DNA of 23,610 bases. Origin: a virus. The DNA lies in the IMG/VR virus record IMGVR_UViG_3300021976_000230, positions 1-23,610 of that record. One strand, given 5' to 3'. The notes beneath the pieces are model-generated. The model did not search any database. It was not told where the DNA came from and worked only from the letters and a program-made list of their open reading frames with translations. Positions within the stretch are counted from its first letter, which is position 1. Every line of letters begins with the position of its first letter. The translations under genes were made by a program, and so were the position numbers. Positions 15,773 to 21,675 of the stretch are shown in pieces.

Positions 15773-17248
15773 CTACTCGGTCCTCACGTACGTCAGGGTC
15801 ACGGTCACGCCCACCGTCGCGCCGTCGTTCTTCACGAGGAAGCGCAACGTCGAACTGCCGTCCGACGAATAGAGGTCTGCGGTCGGCGAGAGCATCCACG
15901 CCAAGTCGTCGGCGGTGAGCGCGAAGTCCAGCAATAGGCCGTGGTCTCCCGCCGGGTCGACGCCTACAGCGCGCGCGGCGTCAGCGTCACGGTAGGCGTC
16001 GCTGGCGTAGGCGCGAACACGCGCGGCCTTAGTGGACTCGATGGCGAGCACGCGGACGCTCGGGTGGAGGTTCAGGTCGTGCTCGACCTCGGCCCCGGCC
16101 GCGAGCGCGGGCAGCGCGATGTTCACCGTGGCGCGTACGGGGAGCGAGCCCGCCGAGTCGTAGACGAGGCGATCCCATGAGCTGGTAATCGGCGCCAGCG
16201 AGGCCGTGCCGAGCACGATCCTGACCGTGCCGGACTCGGGGATCGCGTTGTTGGGCTCGATTGAGATGAAGTAGCGGCCAGCCACGAGATTGACGTTGGC
16301 GGCGTCGGCACTGCCGGAGTGGCGCTGCGTGCCACCCGCGTCGCGTATCGTCATCACCCCGGCCCCGCCGAGGCCGGGCTCCTTGTCAACCGTGAGCGTG
16401 CCGTCAGTGGCGAGATCGAAGTAGTAGAACGCGAACGTGTCGGGGGTGCCTCCACACGTCCAGTTGTCAGGCGCGGTGCCCAGCGGCTCGGACGGGTGAC
16501 CGGCATAGGGCGGCAGCGAGAGCACGGGGTGGTCACTGCTAGCGCCGGGTTCGTCACCGCCAGGCGCCGTATCCATGGCGATCCACAAGGCGTCAGCGTG
16601 GCGCACGACGGCGCCAGCGGGGTAGAGCTGGGCCGTCCAGTCGCCGCGCCAGTCGAAGCCGCCGGACGCACCATCGGCACCGGGCACGCCCGGCAGCCCC
16701 TGGGCACCCTCCGGGCCTGCCGGACCCGCGTCGCCCGTGTCACCCTTCGGCCCAGCCGGTCCGACACCGCCCGCAGGACCCTCGACGCCCTGTGGTCCGG
16801 CGTCACCTTGCGGGCCTGCGGCGCCAGGCGGACCCGGATCGCCCTGGAGGCCGTCATCGCCCGGATCACCCTTCGGTCCGGGCGGACCCTGCGCACCCAC
16901 GCCGGCCGGACCCGGGTCGCCCTGGAGGCCCTGCGGCCCAGCCGGTCCCGCACCGCCAGCCGGACCGGCTGGGCCGGGCTCGCCCTGGAGTGGCGTGTCG
17001 AACGGCTCGGGCTCCGACGTGAAGCCCCGATAGCTGAACGTCCACGTGTAGCGGCCGGGCTCGACCCAGAAGGTGACCTTGCCATCTATCGGCGTGGTCG
17101 ACGGATTGTCAGCGGGCGCCGGATCGGCCTCGGTCTCGTACACGGCGGCCGGAAGTCCGGACTGTCGTTCGGTGACAAGCACTTCCGCGCCGCGTCGCAC
17201 GTTGCCCGCGCGATCCGTGACCGTGACGTTGAGCGGGTATCGCGCCAT
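15773..17248 (-). CDS. Collagen-like fibre protein with possible carbohydrate-binding module (491 aa)
   Basis: The ATG directly follows the adaptor stop (TAGATG), so translation is probably coupled. Residues 1-88 form a beta-sandwich-like domain with [20 protein letters not shown] and [19 protein letters not shown]. Residues 89-197 are about 35 Gly-X-Y triplets, broken once near residue 116-118, a collagen-like stalk. Residues 198-235 ([20 protein letters not shown], then [15 protein letters not shown]) have the W...Y-x-x-G-x-x-V...W-x-A spacing of chitin-binding type CBM5/12 modules. Residues ~270-490 are further beta-rich domains, including the [11 protein letters not shown] segment and the C-terminal [20 protein letters not shown]. 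Collagen-like stretches occur in many phage fibres and form trimers. Its position in the connector module, not with the tail tip genes, suggests a head, neck or whisker fibre; a tail fibre cannot be excluded. Confidence 0.8.
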   Translation of the reverse strand: MARYPLNVTVTDRAGNVRRGAEVLVTERQSGLPAAVYETEADPAPADNPSTTPIDGKVTFWVEPGRYTWTFSYRGFTSEPEPFDTPLQGEPGPAGPAGGAGPAGPQGLQGDPGPAGVGAQGPPGPKGDPGDDGLQGDPGPPGAAGPQGDAGPQGVEGPAGGVGPAGPKGDTGDAGPAGPEGAQGLPGVPGADGASGGFDWRGDWTAQLYPAGAVVRHADALWIAMDTAPGGDEPGASSDHPVLSLPPYAGHPSEPLGTAPDNWTCGGTPDTFAFYYFDLATDGTLTVDKEPGLGGAGVMTIRDAGGTQRHSGSADAANVNLVAGRYFISIEPNNAIPESGTVRIVLGTASLAPITSSWDRLVYDSAGSLPVRATVNIALPALAAGAEVEHDLNLHPSVRVLAIESTKAARVRAYASDAYRDADAARAVGVDPAGDHGLLLDFALTADDLAWMLSPTADLYSSDGSSTLRFLVKNDGATVGVTVTLTYVRTE

Positions 17249-17785
17249 CTACGGCACCGCGTAGCCGGGGACTGTCCAGGGCTCCAGCATGGCGGCGGAC
17301 GCGCGGTCGCGGACCTCCAGGAATGAGGCGTAGCGGGCCATGACGGGGTTGGCGGCCTTCGCGCCCGCGAGCGCGCCGTCGCGCATTTCCAGGAGCGACT
17401 TCAGCCAGTCGCGGATGAGGTTGGCGGACTTCGCCCACTCCCACTCCACACCCTCGTTGCGGATCCGCTCCGAGACCTTGGTGTCCGCGAGGATGCGGTA
17501 CCAGTACGAGACGCCCGCCTGGGCAGCGATCAGCGCCTCATCCTCGGGCGACAGCTCGGGGTCCACTGTCCAGTGAAGCGGCGCGTCCGTGGCCGGATCG
17601 CGCTCCAGCACCACGAGCTTGTGTTCCCACTGTCCGACGGTGAGCAGGATGATGTCCGCGATGCAGTCGGCGGCCAGGGCCTCCACCTGCGCGTCGGACA
17701 GACCTTCGCCGCCGGGCAGAGGTACAGGTCCCTCGATGGCACGCCGGACCCTCGGGACAAGAGCCCGCACGTCCTGGGCGGCCAT
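17249..17785 (-). CDS. Head-tail connector / adaptor protein (178 aa)
   Basis: The ATG at 17785 has AGGAG ten bases upstream, overlapping the stop region of the previous gene. The protein is almost entirely helical: LSDAQVEALAADCIADIILL, then a long loop with TVGQWEHKLVVLERD, then LSPEDEALIAAQAGVSYWYR and SANLIRDWLKSLLEMRDGAL, ending in WTVPG. Several helices with an inserted beta-loop are typical of gp6/gp15-like adaptors, which form a ring beneath the portal and extend the DNA channel. The location downstream of the capsid genes agrees. There are no enzymatic motifs. Confidence is moderate because adaptor sequences diverge quickly. Confidence 0.6.
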   Translation of the reverse strand: MAAQDVRALVPRVRRAIEGPVPLPGGEGLSDAQVEALAADCIADIILLTVGQWEHKLVVLERDPATDAPLHWTVDPELSPEDEALIAAQAGVSYWYRILADTKVSERIRNEGVEWEWAKSANLIRDWLKSLLEMRDGALAGAKAANPVMARYASFLEVRDRASAAMLEPWTVPGYAVP

Positions 17786-17791
17786 CGTGGG

Positions 17792-18535
17792 CTACTCCTG
17801 AGGCGGCGAGTAGGGAGCGGGCTGCGTCGCCACGTCGGCGGCCGGAGCTGACGGCGTGCCGACCTCCTCGGACGCCTGGTAGCCACCCTGGGGCGCGGGA
17901 TGCGCCGGGGGCTGCGCGGCGCCGGTCTCCTCGCCGACCTCCTTGTCCACCTTGGCGGCCGTCTCCTCCGGCGTCGCGGCCGGGGGCTGCGGCTCGGGGG
18001 TGGGCTCCGGCTGCGTCTCGGGCTCGGGCGGGGACTGCGCTGCGGCGGCGGCCTGGGCGGCGCGACGCGGCGGCTGCGGCACCTGGCCGGGCTTCACGGT
18101 CTCGCCCATGGTGTCGACCTCCATGTGACGCTGGAAGGCCGGGACCTCGGCGACCGTGACGGTGGACGGCTCGTCGGACGTGGCGGCAGCCTGCGCCTCC
18201 CGGAGCGCGAGGTGCGCGCTCATGGTGCCGGGGATCGGGCGCGCGTCGGCCGGGACGTACCGCTCCTCGGAGACCGGCGTGAGCGGCGTGACCATGTAGG
18301 TCTCGCGGTTGCCCGTCTCCGGGTCGATCCGCTCCTTCTCCTGCTCGATGAACGGGTTGTCCTTCGGGTTGCGCGGAGCGTTGGCGGTCAGCCGCTGCTC
18401 GGGCTCCGACAGCCAGACGTGACCCTCGGGCTCGACGGCGATCCCACGGTCGTCACCACGCGGGCCGATGATGGTCACGCCGAGAAACCCGCCCGTGTTG
18501 TTCTTGAACTGCGTCTTTTCGATTTCGAGCGCCAT
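17792..18535 (-). CDS. Structural protein with Pro/Glu/Ala-rich C terminus (247 aa)
   Basis: The first ~70 residues (EIEKTQFKNNTGGFLGVTII, GPRGDDRGIAVEPEGHVWLS) look like a compact beta-domain. Residues ~85-120 contain a linker with MVTPLTPVSEERYVPADARP. After residue ~150 the protein is low complexity: Ala runs followed by PEPETQPEPTPEPQP-type repeats and further Pro/Ala/Glu to the C terminus, probably disordered. AGGAG lies about 14 bases before the ATG, a longer spacing than elsewhere. It sits between the major capsid gene and the adaptor, separated from the capsid gene by a hairpin, suggesting lower expression. A head-associated or decoration role is plausible. No family is recognised. 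Confidence 0.6.
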   Translation of the reverse strand: MALEIEKTQFKNNTGGFLGVTIIGPRGDDRGIAVEPEGHVWLSEPEQRLTANAPRNPKDNPFIEQEKERIDPETGNRETYMVTPLTPVSEERYVPADARPIPGTMSAHLALREAQAAATSDEPSTVTVAEVPAFQRHMEVDTMGETVKPGQVPQPPRRAAQAAAAAQSPPEPETQPEPTPEPQPPAATPEETAAKVDKEVGEETGAAQPPAHPAPQGGYQASEEVGTPSAPAADVATQPAPYSPPQE

Positions 18536-18589
18536 GGTGTGTGTAGTGACTCCTGGGAGGGGTGGTCTCCGATGCCTGTCAGTGCAAGA

Positions 18590-18615
18590 GGCCGGGCGTC
18601 ATGTGACGCCCGGCC
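18590..18615 (-). terminator. Hairpin after the major capsid gene
   Basis: A perfect 12-bp inverted repeat (GGCCGGGCGTCA and its complement) with only two central bases lies 12 bases beyond the capsid stop. On the coding strand it is followed by TCTTGC, a weak T stretch. It could terminate, attenuate, or stabilise the abundant capsid message. Confidence 0.6.
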
Positions 18616-18627
18616 AGCCGGTTGCTG

Positions 18628-19566
18628 CTACGTCAGGACGATGCGGCCGACGCGACCCCGGTTGATGCCGTAGAGGAGCATCCCGGCGTCCTTCGCCGTC
18701 TCCCAGCGCGTGTAGAACGCCGGGCGGGGGAGCTGCTGGACCTTCGCCGCCGCACCGAAGTACGTCAGGCGTCCGGCGTTCTGGCCGACGATCCACAGCT
18801 CGTTCGTGGGCAGCACGAGGTTGCCCGCGAAGTCCTCGAAGTTCTCGACCTCGACCACCGGGTAGCCCTTGTACGTGCCGATCTGGCCCGTCCGGAACAC
18901 CTGGTTCTTGATCTCGTCGCCGAACTCCAGTCCGATGTTCGCCAGGTTGCGCGTCGCCTGGCGGGCGCCGAGGATGGAGATGTTGCCCTTGGAGCGGTTC
19001 GCCACCGCCTCCAGGACCGGATCGAGCTGCACGCCCGTGAGCGTGGCGGACGCGAACGTCCCGAACGTGGCGCCGGCCGTGATGCCCGCCTGGATCAGCT
19101 CGACCAGGCGGAACGCCGGGAGCTGGCGCAGCTTCTCCTGCGCCTGCGCCTGGAGCTTCCCGAAGGAGCCCCAGAAGTCCAGCGTGATCTCGTCGCGGTG
19201 CAGGTCGATGGCGGTGACCATCTCCTCGCGCGGCATCTGCGCCCGCTCGTAGCGGATGATGTCGGAGAGGATCTGGCCGCCCTTGCCCTGCCAGTAGGCG
19301 CGCATGCCGCGCAGATCCTCGTCCACGTAGTCGGGGTCGCCGAGGCCGACCGTCTTGACCTCGATGACACGACGAACGATGTCGCCGTCCATCGCGTCCG
19401 ACCACGCACGGTTGAGCAGGTCGTACGCGACCTCCTCCATGTCGCTCGGGTGGCGCATGAAGTGCTGGCCGAGGGCGGCGTTGCTCTGGGCCATCAGGAG
19501 CTGACGCTTCTCGGCGTCCTGCTCCTCCGCGACGGCCTTCAGCGTGTTGAAGACGAGGGCGTCCAC
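18628..19566 (-). CDS. Major capsid protein, HK97 fold (312 aa)
   Basis: The start is a GTG at 19566 with AAGGAG seven bases upstream. The N-terminal ~50 residues are helical (MDALVFNTLKAVAEEQDAEK). The middle has MPREEMVTAIDLHRDEITLD and a helix FRLVELIQAGITAGATFGTF. The C-terminal half has LDPVLEAVANRSKGNISILG, then IGTYKGYPVVEVENFEDFAG, NLVLPTNELWIVGQNAGRLT and YFG, which is the typical P-domain/A-domain pattern of HK97-fold capsid proteins. Its 312 residues are within the usual mature range, with no obvious separate delta domain, agreeing with the separate scaffold encoded upstream. Order protease/scaffold, decoration, capsid is normal. The gene ends at a strong hairpin. Confidence 0.85.
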   Translation of the reverse strand: MDALVFNTLKAVAEEQDAEKRQLLMAQSNAALGQHFMRHPSDMEEVAYDLLNRAWSDAMDGDIVRRVIEVKTVGLGDPDYVDEDLRGMRAYWQGKGGQILSDIIRYERAQMPREEMVTAIDLHRDEITLDFWGSFGKLQAQAQEKLRQLPAFRLVELIQAGITAGATFGTFASATLTGVQLDPVLEAVANRSKGNISILGARQATRNLANIGLEFGDEIKNQVFRTGQIGTYKGYPVVEVENFEDFAGNLVLPTNELWIVGQNAGRLTYFGAAAKVQQLPRPAFYTRWETAKDAGMLLYGINRGRVGRIVLT

Positions 19567-19630
19567 TTGTCAGCTCCTTGGGGTTCCTGTGTCGTGGTGT
19601 TCGAGGGTGTCAGGCCGTGACGGCTGCGGC

Positions 19631-20194
19631 CTAGAACTGGTTGGCCCGCAGGAACGCCACCGTCAGGATGCCGTCGTTGCCCGCGCCGTACTTGCGGTAC
19701 TCCCGGACCTCGAAGATGTCGGTGCCCGCGAGGATGGCGGCGTTCGACCACGCCCCCGCTCCGGCCGCCTTGCCCGCCGGTCGCGGCGCGGCGACCGCCC
19801 AGCCGACCTTCTGGCCGGGCGTGTAGTCGGCGCGCGGCTCCACGAGCGTCAGGTGCAGCACGCCCGTGTGGACGGTGCGCACCCAGTCGGCCGACGCGAT
19901 GGCCTGGTTGACGATCTCGTTCGGGCCGAGCGCGCCGGGACCGTTGTTCACGTCCGGGATCTCGACCTGACGCATCGCCACGGCCACCTGGTCCTTGTCC
20001 GGCGCGTCACCCACGATGAGCTGCTTGTAGGCGAGCTTGCCTCCCACGCCCCCGGCGACGGGGGCGACGCACGCGCCCGGGATGATGACGCCGGACGCGC
20101 GGCGGTCCGACCAGATCTCGCCGGGCGAGGCGATGGTGACGTTGGCCAGCTTGCCGACGCCGAGAAGCGGGTAGGCACCTGCGACGGGGCTCAT
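19631..20194 (-). CDS. Probable capsid decoration / stabilisation protein (187 aa)
   Basis: The ATG has AGAAGGAG upstream, one of the best sites in the window, implying high expression. The sequence is rich in Gly, Ala and Val and looks all-beta: GVGKLANVTIASPGEIWSD, SGVIIPGACVAPVAGG, QVAVAMRQVEIPDVNNGPGA, WVRTVHTGVLHLTLVEPRAD and FEVREYRKYGAGNDGILTVA. There is no membrane segment or catalytic motif. Its location between scaffold and major capsid genes, and its size, fit head decoration proteins that trim the capsid surface in stoichiometric amounts. The family could not be named from the sequence, so a minor head protein is the alternative. Confidence 0.6.
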   Translation of the reverse strand: MSPVAGAYPLLGVGKLANVTIASPGEIWSDRRASGVIIPGACVAPVAGGVGGKLAYKQLIVGDAPDKDQVAVAMRQVEIPDVNNGPGALGPNEIVNQAIASADWVRTVHTGVLHLTLVEPRADYTPGQKVGWAVAAPRPAGKAAGAGAWSNAAILAGTDIFEVREYRKYGAGNDGILTVAFLRANQF

Positions 20195-20252
20195 GTTTGG
20201 AAGGCTCCTTCTCTGACTGTCGTTCGAAGTTCAGGTCGTGGTCGGCGGGCGA

Positions 20253-20825
20253 CTACTTCTTCGCGCCGCTGAACGCCCCCGCCAGGCTGCCGACGACCGA
20301 GGCCCGCTCGGCGTCCGACGGCGCGGTGGACGCCGGGGTGGACGGGGTGACGCCGCGCGCCGCCGCGATCTCCTCCAGCGAGAAGGTCGGGCCGGTCCGC
20401 GCCTGCTCGTTGGCCGGGGGCGGGTCGCCAGCCTTCGGCGCGTCGCGCTTGACGGCCGTCAGCTCCTCGACCTCCTTGAGGCGGGAGTCCCAGTCCTCGT
20501 CGGACATGGCACCGGCCTGCTCCTGGAGCTTGGCCTTGGTGTGGTCGCCGAGCTTGGCGACGAAGCCCTCGCCCAGGCCGCCCCAGCGCTTGTCCTTGAG
20601 CTGCGACTTGGCAGCCGTCTCCTCGGCGGTCGTCACCTTGGCCTCGGCCTCGGTGGCGCGCGTCTCGGCGGCGGTGACCTTGGCCTCAGCCTGCTCGACC
20701 TTGGTCTCCAGCTCGGCCTTCTCCTGCGCGGCCGTCGTCTTCGCCGTGGCGGTCTCGGCCTTGGCGTCGTCGCGCTCCTTGCGCAGCGTGGCCAGCTCGC
20801 TGTCCTCGATCTGGACGAGTGCCAT
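20253..20825 (-). CDS. Nested scaffold protein from an internal start (190 aa, same frame)
   Basis: An in-frame ATG at codon 273 of the protease gene is preceded by AGGAG with a ten-base spacing (20836-20840). Translation from it would give a 190-residue protein beginning MALVQIEDSELATLRKERDD. It is a charged heptad-like coiled coil (Ala/Glu/Lys/Thr repeats to ~residue 85), then a TKAKLQEQAGAMSDEDWDSR segment, a Pro-rich linker and a small C-terminal piece ending AGAFSGAKK. In lambda, Nu3 scaffold is made the same way from within the protease gene C. The scaffold guides procapsid assembly and is later cleaved. A promoter-like element lies 163 bases upstream at 20988-21000. Expression from this start is inference. 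Confidence 0.6.
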   Translation of the reverse strand: MALVQIEDSELATLRKERDDAKAETATAKTTAAQEKAELETKVEQAEAKVTAAETRATEAEAKVTTAEETAAKSQLKDKRWGGLGEGFVAKLGDHTKAKLQEQAGAMSDEDWDSRLKEVEELTAVKRDAPKAGDPPPANEQARTGPTFSLEEIAAARGVTPSTPASTAPSDAERASVVGSLAGAFSGAKK

Positions 20826-21641
20826 GTTCCTGTCGCTCCTCTGTGTGGCTTGCGCAGTTGCGGTGTGGGCGGTGTGGTGGAAGCTGGCCACCTCGTCCTC
20901 CCAGGACTCCAGGTGGGCCTCGCTATAGGCACCTTGTGCTCCACGGGATCCGAAGATGAGGCCGGTCCCGGTGAAGCAGACATCGCCTAATATACGACTG
21001 GCGTTTGCACCTTGGCTCGCCGCCGTGTCCACGTAGCCCGCGTTGGGGTTCGACGCCTTGAGGTGTTCGCACCACTGGGCCTGCTCTGCGCCCTGTGGCA
21101 GCTTGTGGAACACCCGGCCGCATTCGCTGCACTCGTACCACGGGCTGAAGCACTCCATCGACTGCATCAGCGAGCCCTTGCTGGCGTTCGCCTCGGCCTC
21201 GTGGACGGCCTCCGGGAACCGGTGCCCCCAGAGCGCGAGCACGGTGTCGATCCGGGTCCGTGGCACGCCGTCCTTCTCAGGCGTGTACAACTTGGTGTCG
21301 GCGATGGTGCCAACGGCAGTCCGGGGATCGTGCATGACGGTCACCGGCATCAACATGGGCGTCAGGCTCTTGATGGCCAGCTCCTGGCCGTGCCACTGAG
21401 CGCCGTTCTGGTTCGCCTTGTCGGCCTCGACGTAGCTGCCCTTGAACCAGACGATGTTCTCGTTCGGCGCGTTCTGCTTGACGGCCTTCGAGAAGGCGTA
21501 CTCCTCGATCTGCTCGGTCGTCGGTGTGATCCGCTGGACCGGCGTCGTCAGGAAGATCTTGTCGCCGCGCTCGAAGATGCCCTGAGTCTGCGGCACCGGG
21601 ACGCTCAGGATCGGGCGCGACATGACCGGAACGGCTGGCAT
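20253..21641 (-). CDS. Prohead protease-scaffold fusion protein (462 aa)
   Basis: Residues ~60-240 resemble a herpes-type prohead serine protease: IVWFKGSYVEADKANQNGAQ, then MLMPVTVMHDPRTAVGTIAD carrying the likely catalytic H104, and GSLMQSMECFSPWYE carrying the likely nucleophile S161 in a SMEC motif. A Cys/His group follows (C171, C174, C191, H193), probably zinc-binding. Residues 273-375 are a coiled coil and the C terminus is Pro-rich, the scaffold part. It would cleave the scaffold and other head proteins during maturation. The ATG at 21641 lies five bases after an AT-rich promoter-like element, so the message might be leaderless; ATG codon 7 at 21623 is an alternative but lacks a ribosome binding site. 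The gene has an internal start at codon 273. Confidence 0.8.
   Translation of the reverse strand: MPAVPVMSRPILSVPVPQTQGIFERGDKIFLTTPVQRITPTTEQIEEYAFSKAVKQNAPNENIVWFKGSYVEADKANQNGAQWHGQELAIKSLTPMLMPVTVMHDPRTAVGTIADTKLYTPEKDGVPRTRIDTVLALWGHRFPEAVHEAEANASKGSLMQSMECFSPWYECSECGRVFHKLPQGAEQAQWCEHLKASNPNAGYVDTAASQGANASRILGDVCFTGTGLIFGSRGAQGAYSEAHLESWEDEVASFHHTAHTATAQATQRSDRNMALVQIEDSELATLRKERDDAKAETATAKTTAAQEKAELETKVEQAEAKVTAAETRATEAEAKVTTAEETAAKSQLKDKRWGGLGEGFVAKLGDHTKAKLQEQAGAMSDEDWDSRLKEVEELTAVKRDAPKAGDPPPANEQARTGPTFSLEEIAAARGVTPSTPASTAPSDAERASVVGSLAGAFSGAKK
20988..21000 (-). promoter_or_regulatory. Candidate internal promoter within the protease gene
   Basis: The coding strand reads CAGTCGTATATTA, and with its flank (20988-21005) it matches the tail operon copy at 17 of 18 bases. 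It falls in the protease reading frame as AGT CGT ATA TTA (S215-R216-I217-L218), using ATA and TTA, which are rare in GC-rich actinobacterial genes. The TATATT would start transcription near 20982 and supply the nested scaffold gene. Confidence 0.5.
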
Positions 21642-21646
21642 GCCCC

Positions 21647-21657
21647 TAATTTACGAC
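21647..21657 (-). promoter_or_regulatory. Candidate late promoter (GTCGTAAATTA) before the protease gene
   Basis: This AT-rich element is in the 34-base gap between portal and protease. The TAAATT hexamer at 21648-21653 would place transcription start at 21641, the A of the protease ATG, if the usual 7-base spacing holds, implying a leaderless message. It shares GTCGTAWATTA with the other two copies. Confidence 0.55.
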
Positions 21658-21675
21658 GGGAGTCCAGAGAACGGA

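Noticed and set aside
16700-17010. Repetitive GC-rich DNA as a CRISPR or tandem repeat array
   Set aside because: The repetition follows Gly-X-Y codons (GGN CCN NNN) without constant spacers or repeats; it is coding.
16319-17326. Long plus-strand ORF (335 codons) opposite the collagen-like gene
   Set aside because: It is antisense to a clear Gly-X-Y gene; GC-rich repeats leave few stops on the other strand. The product is Arg-rich low complexity with no ribosome site.
18622-19620. Plus-strand ORF of 332 codons opposite the capsid gene
   Set aside because: It mirrors the major capsid gene; third-position GC creates a stop-free antisense frame. Its product is Arg/Leu/Val-rich with no domain pattern.
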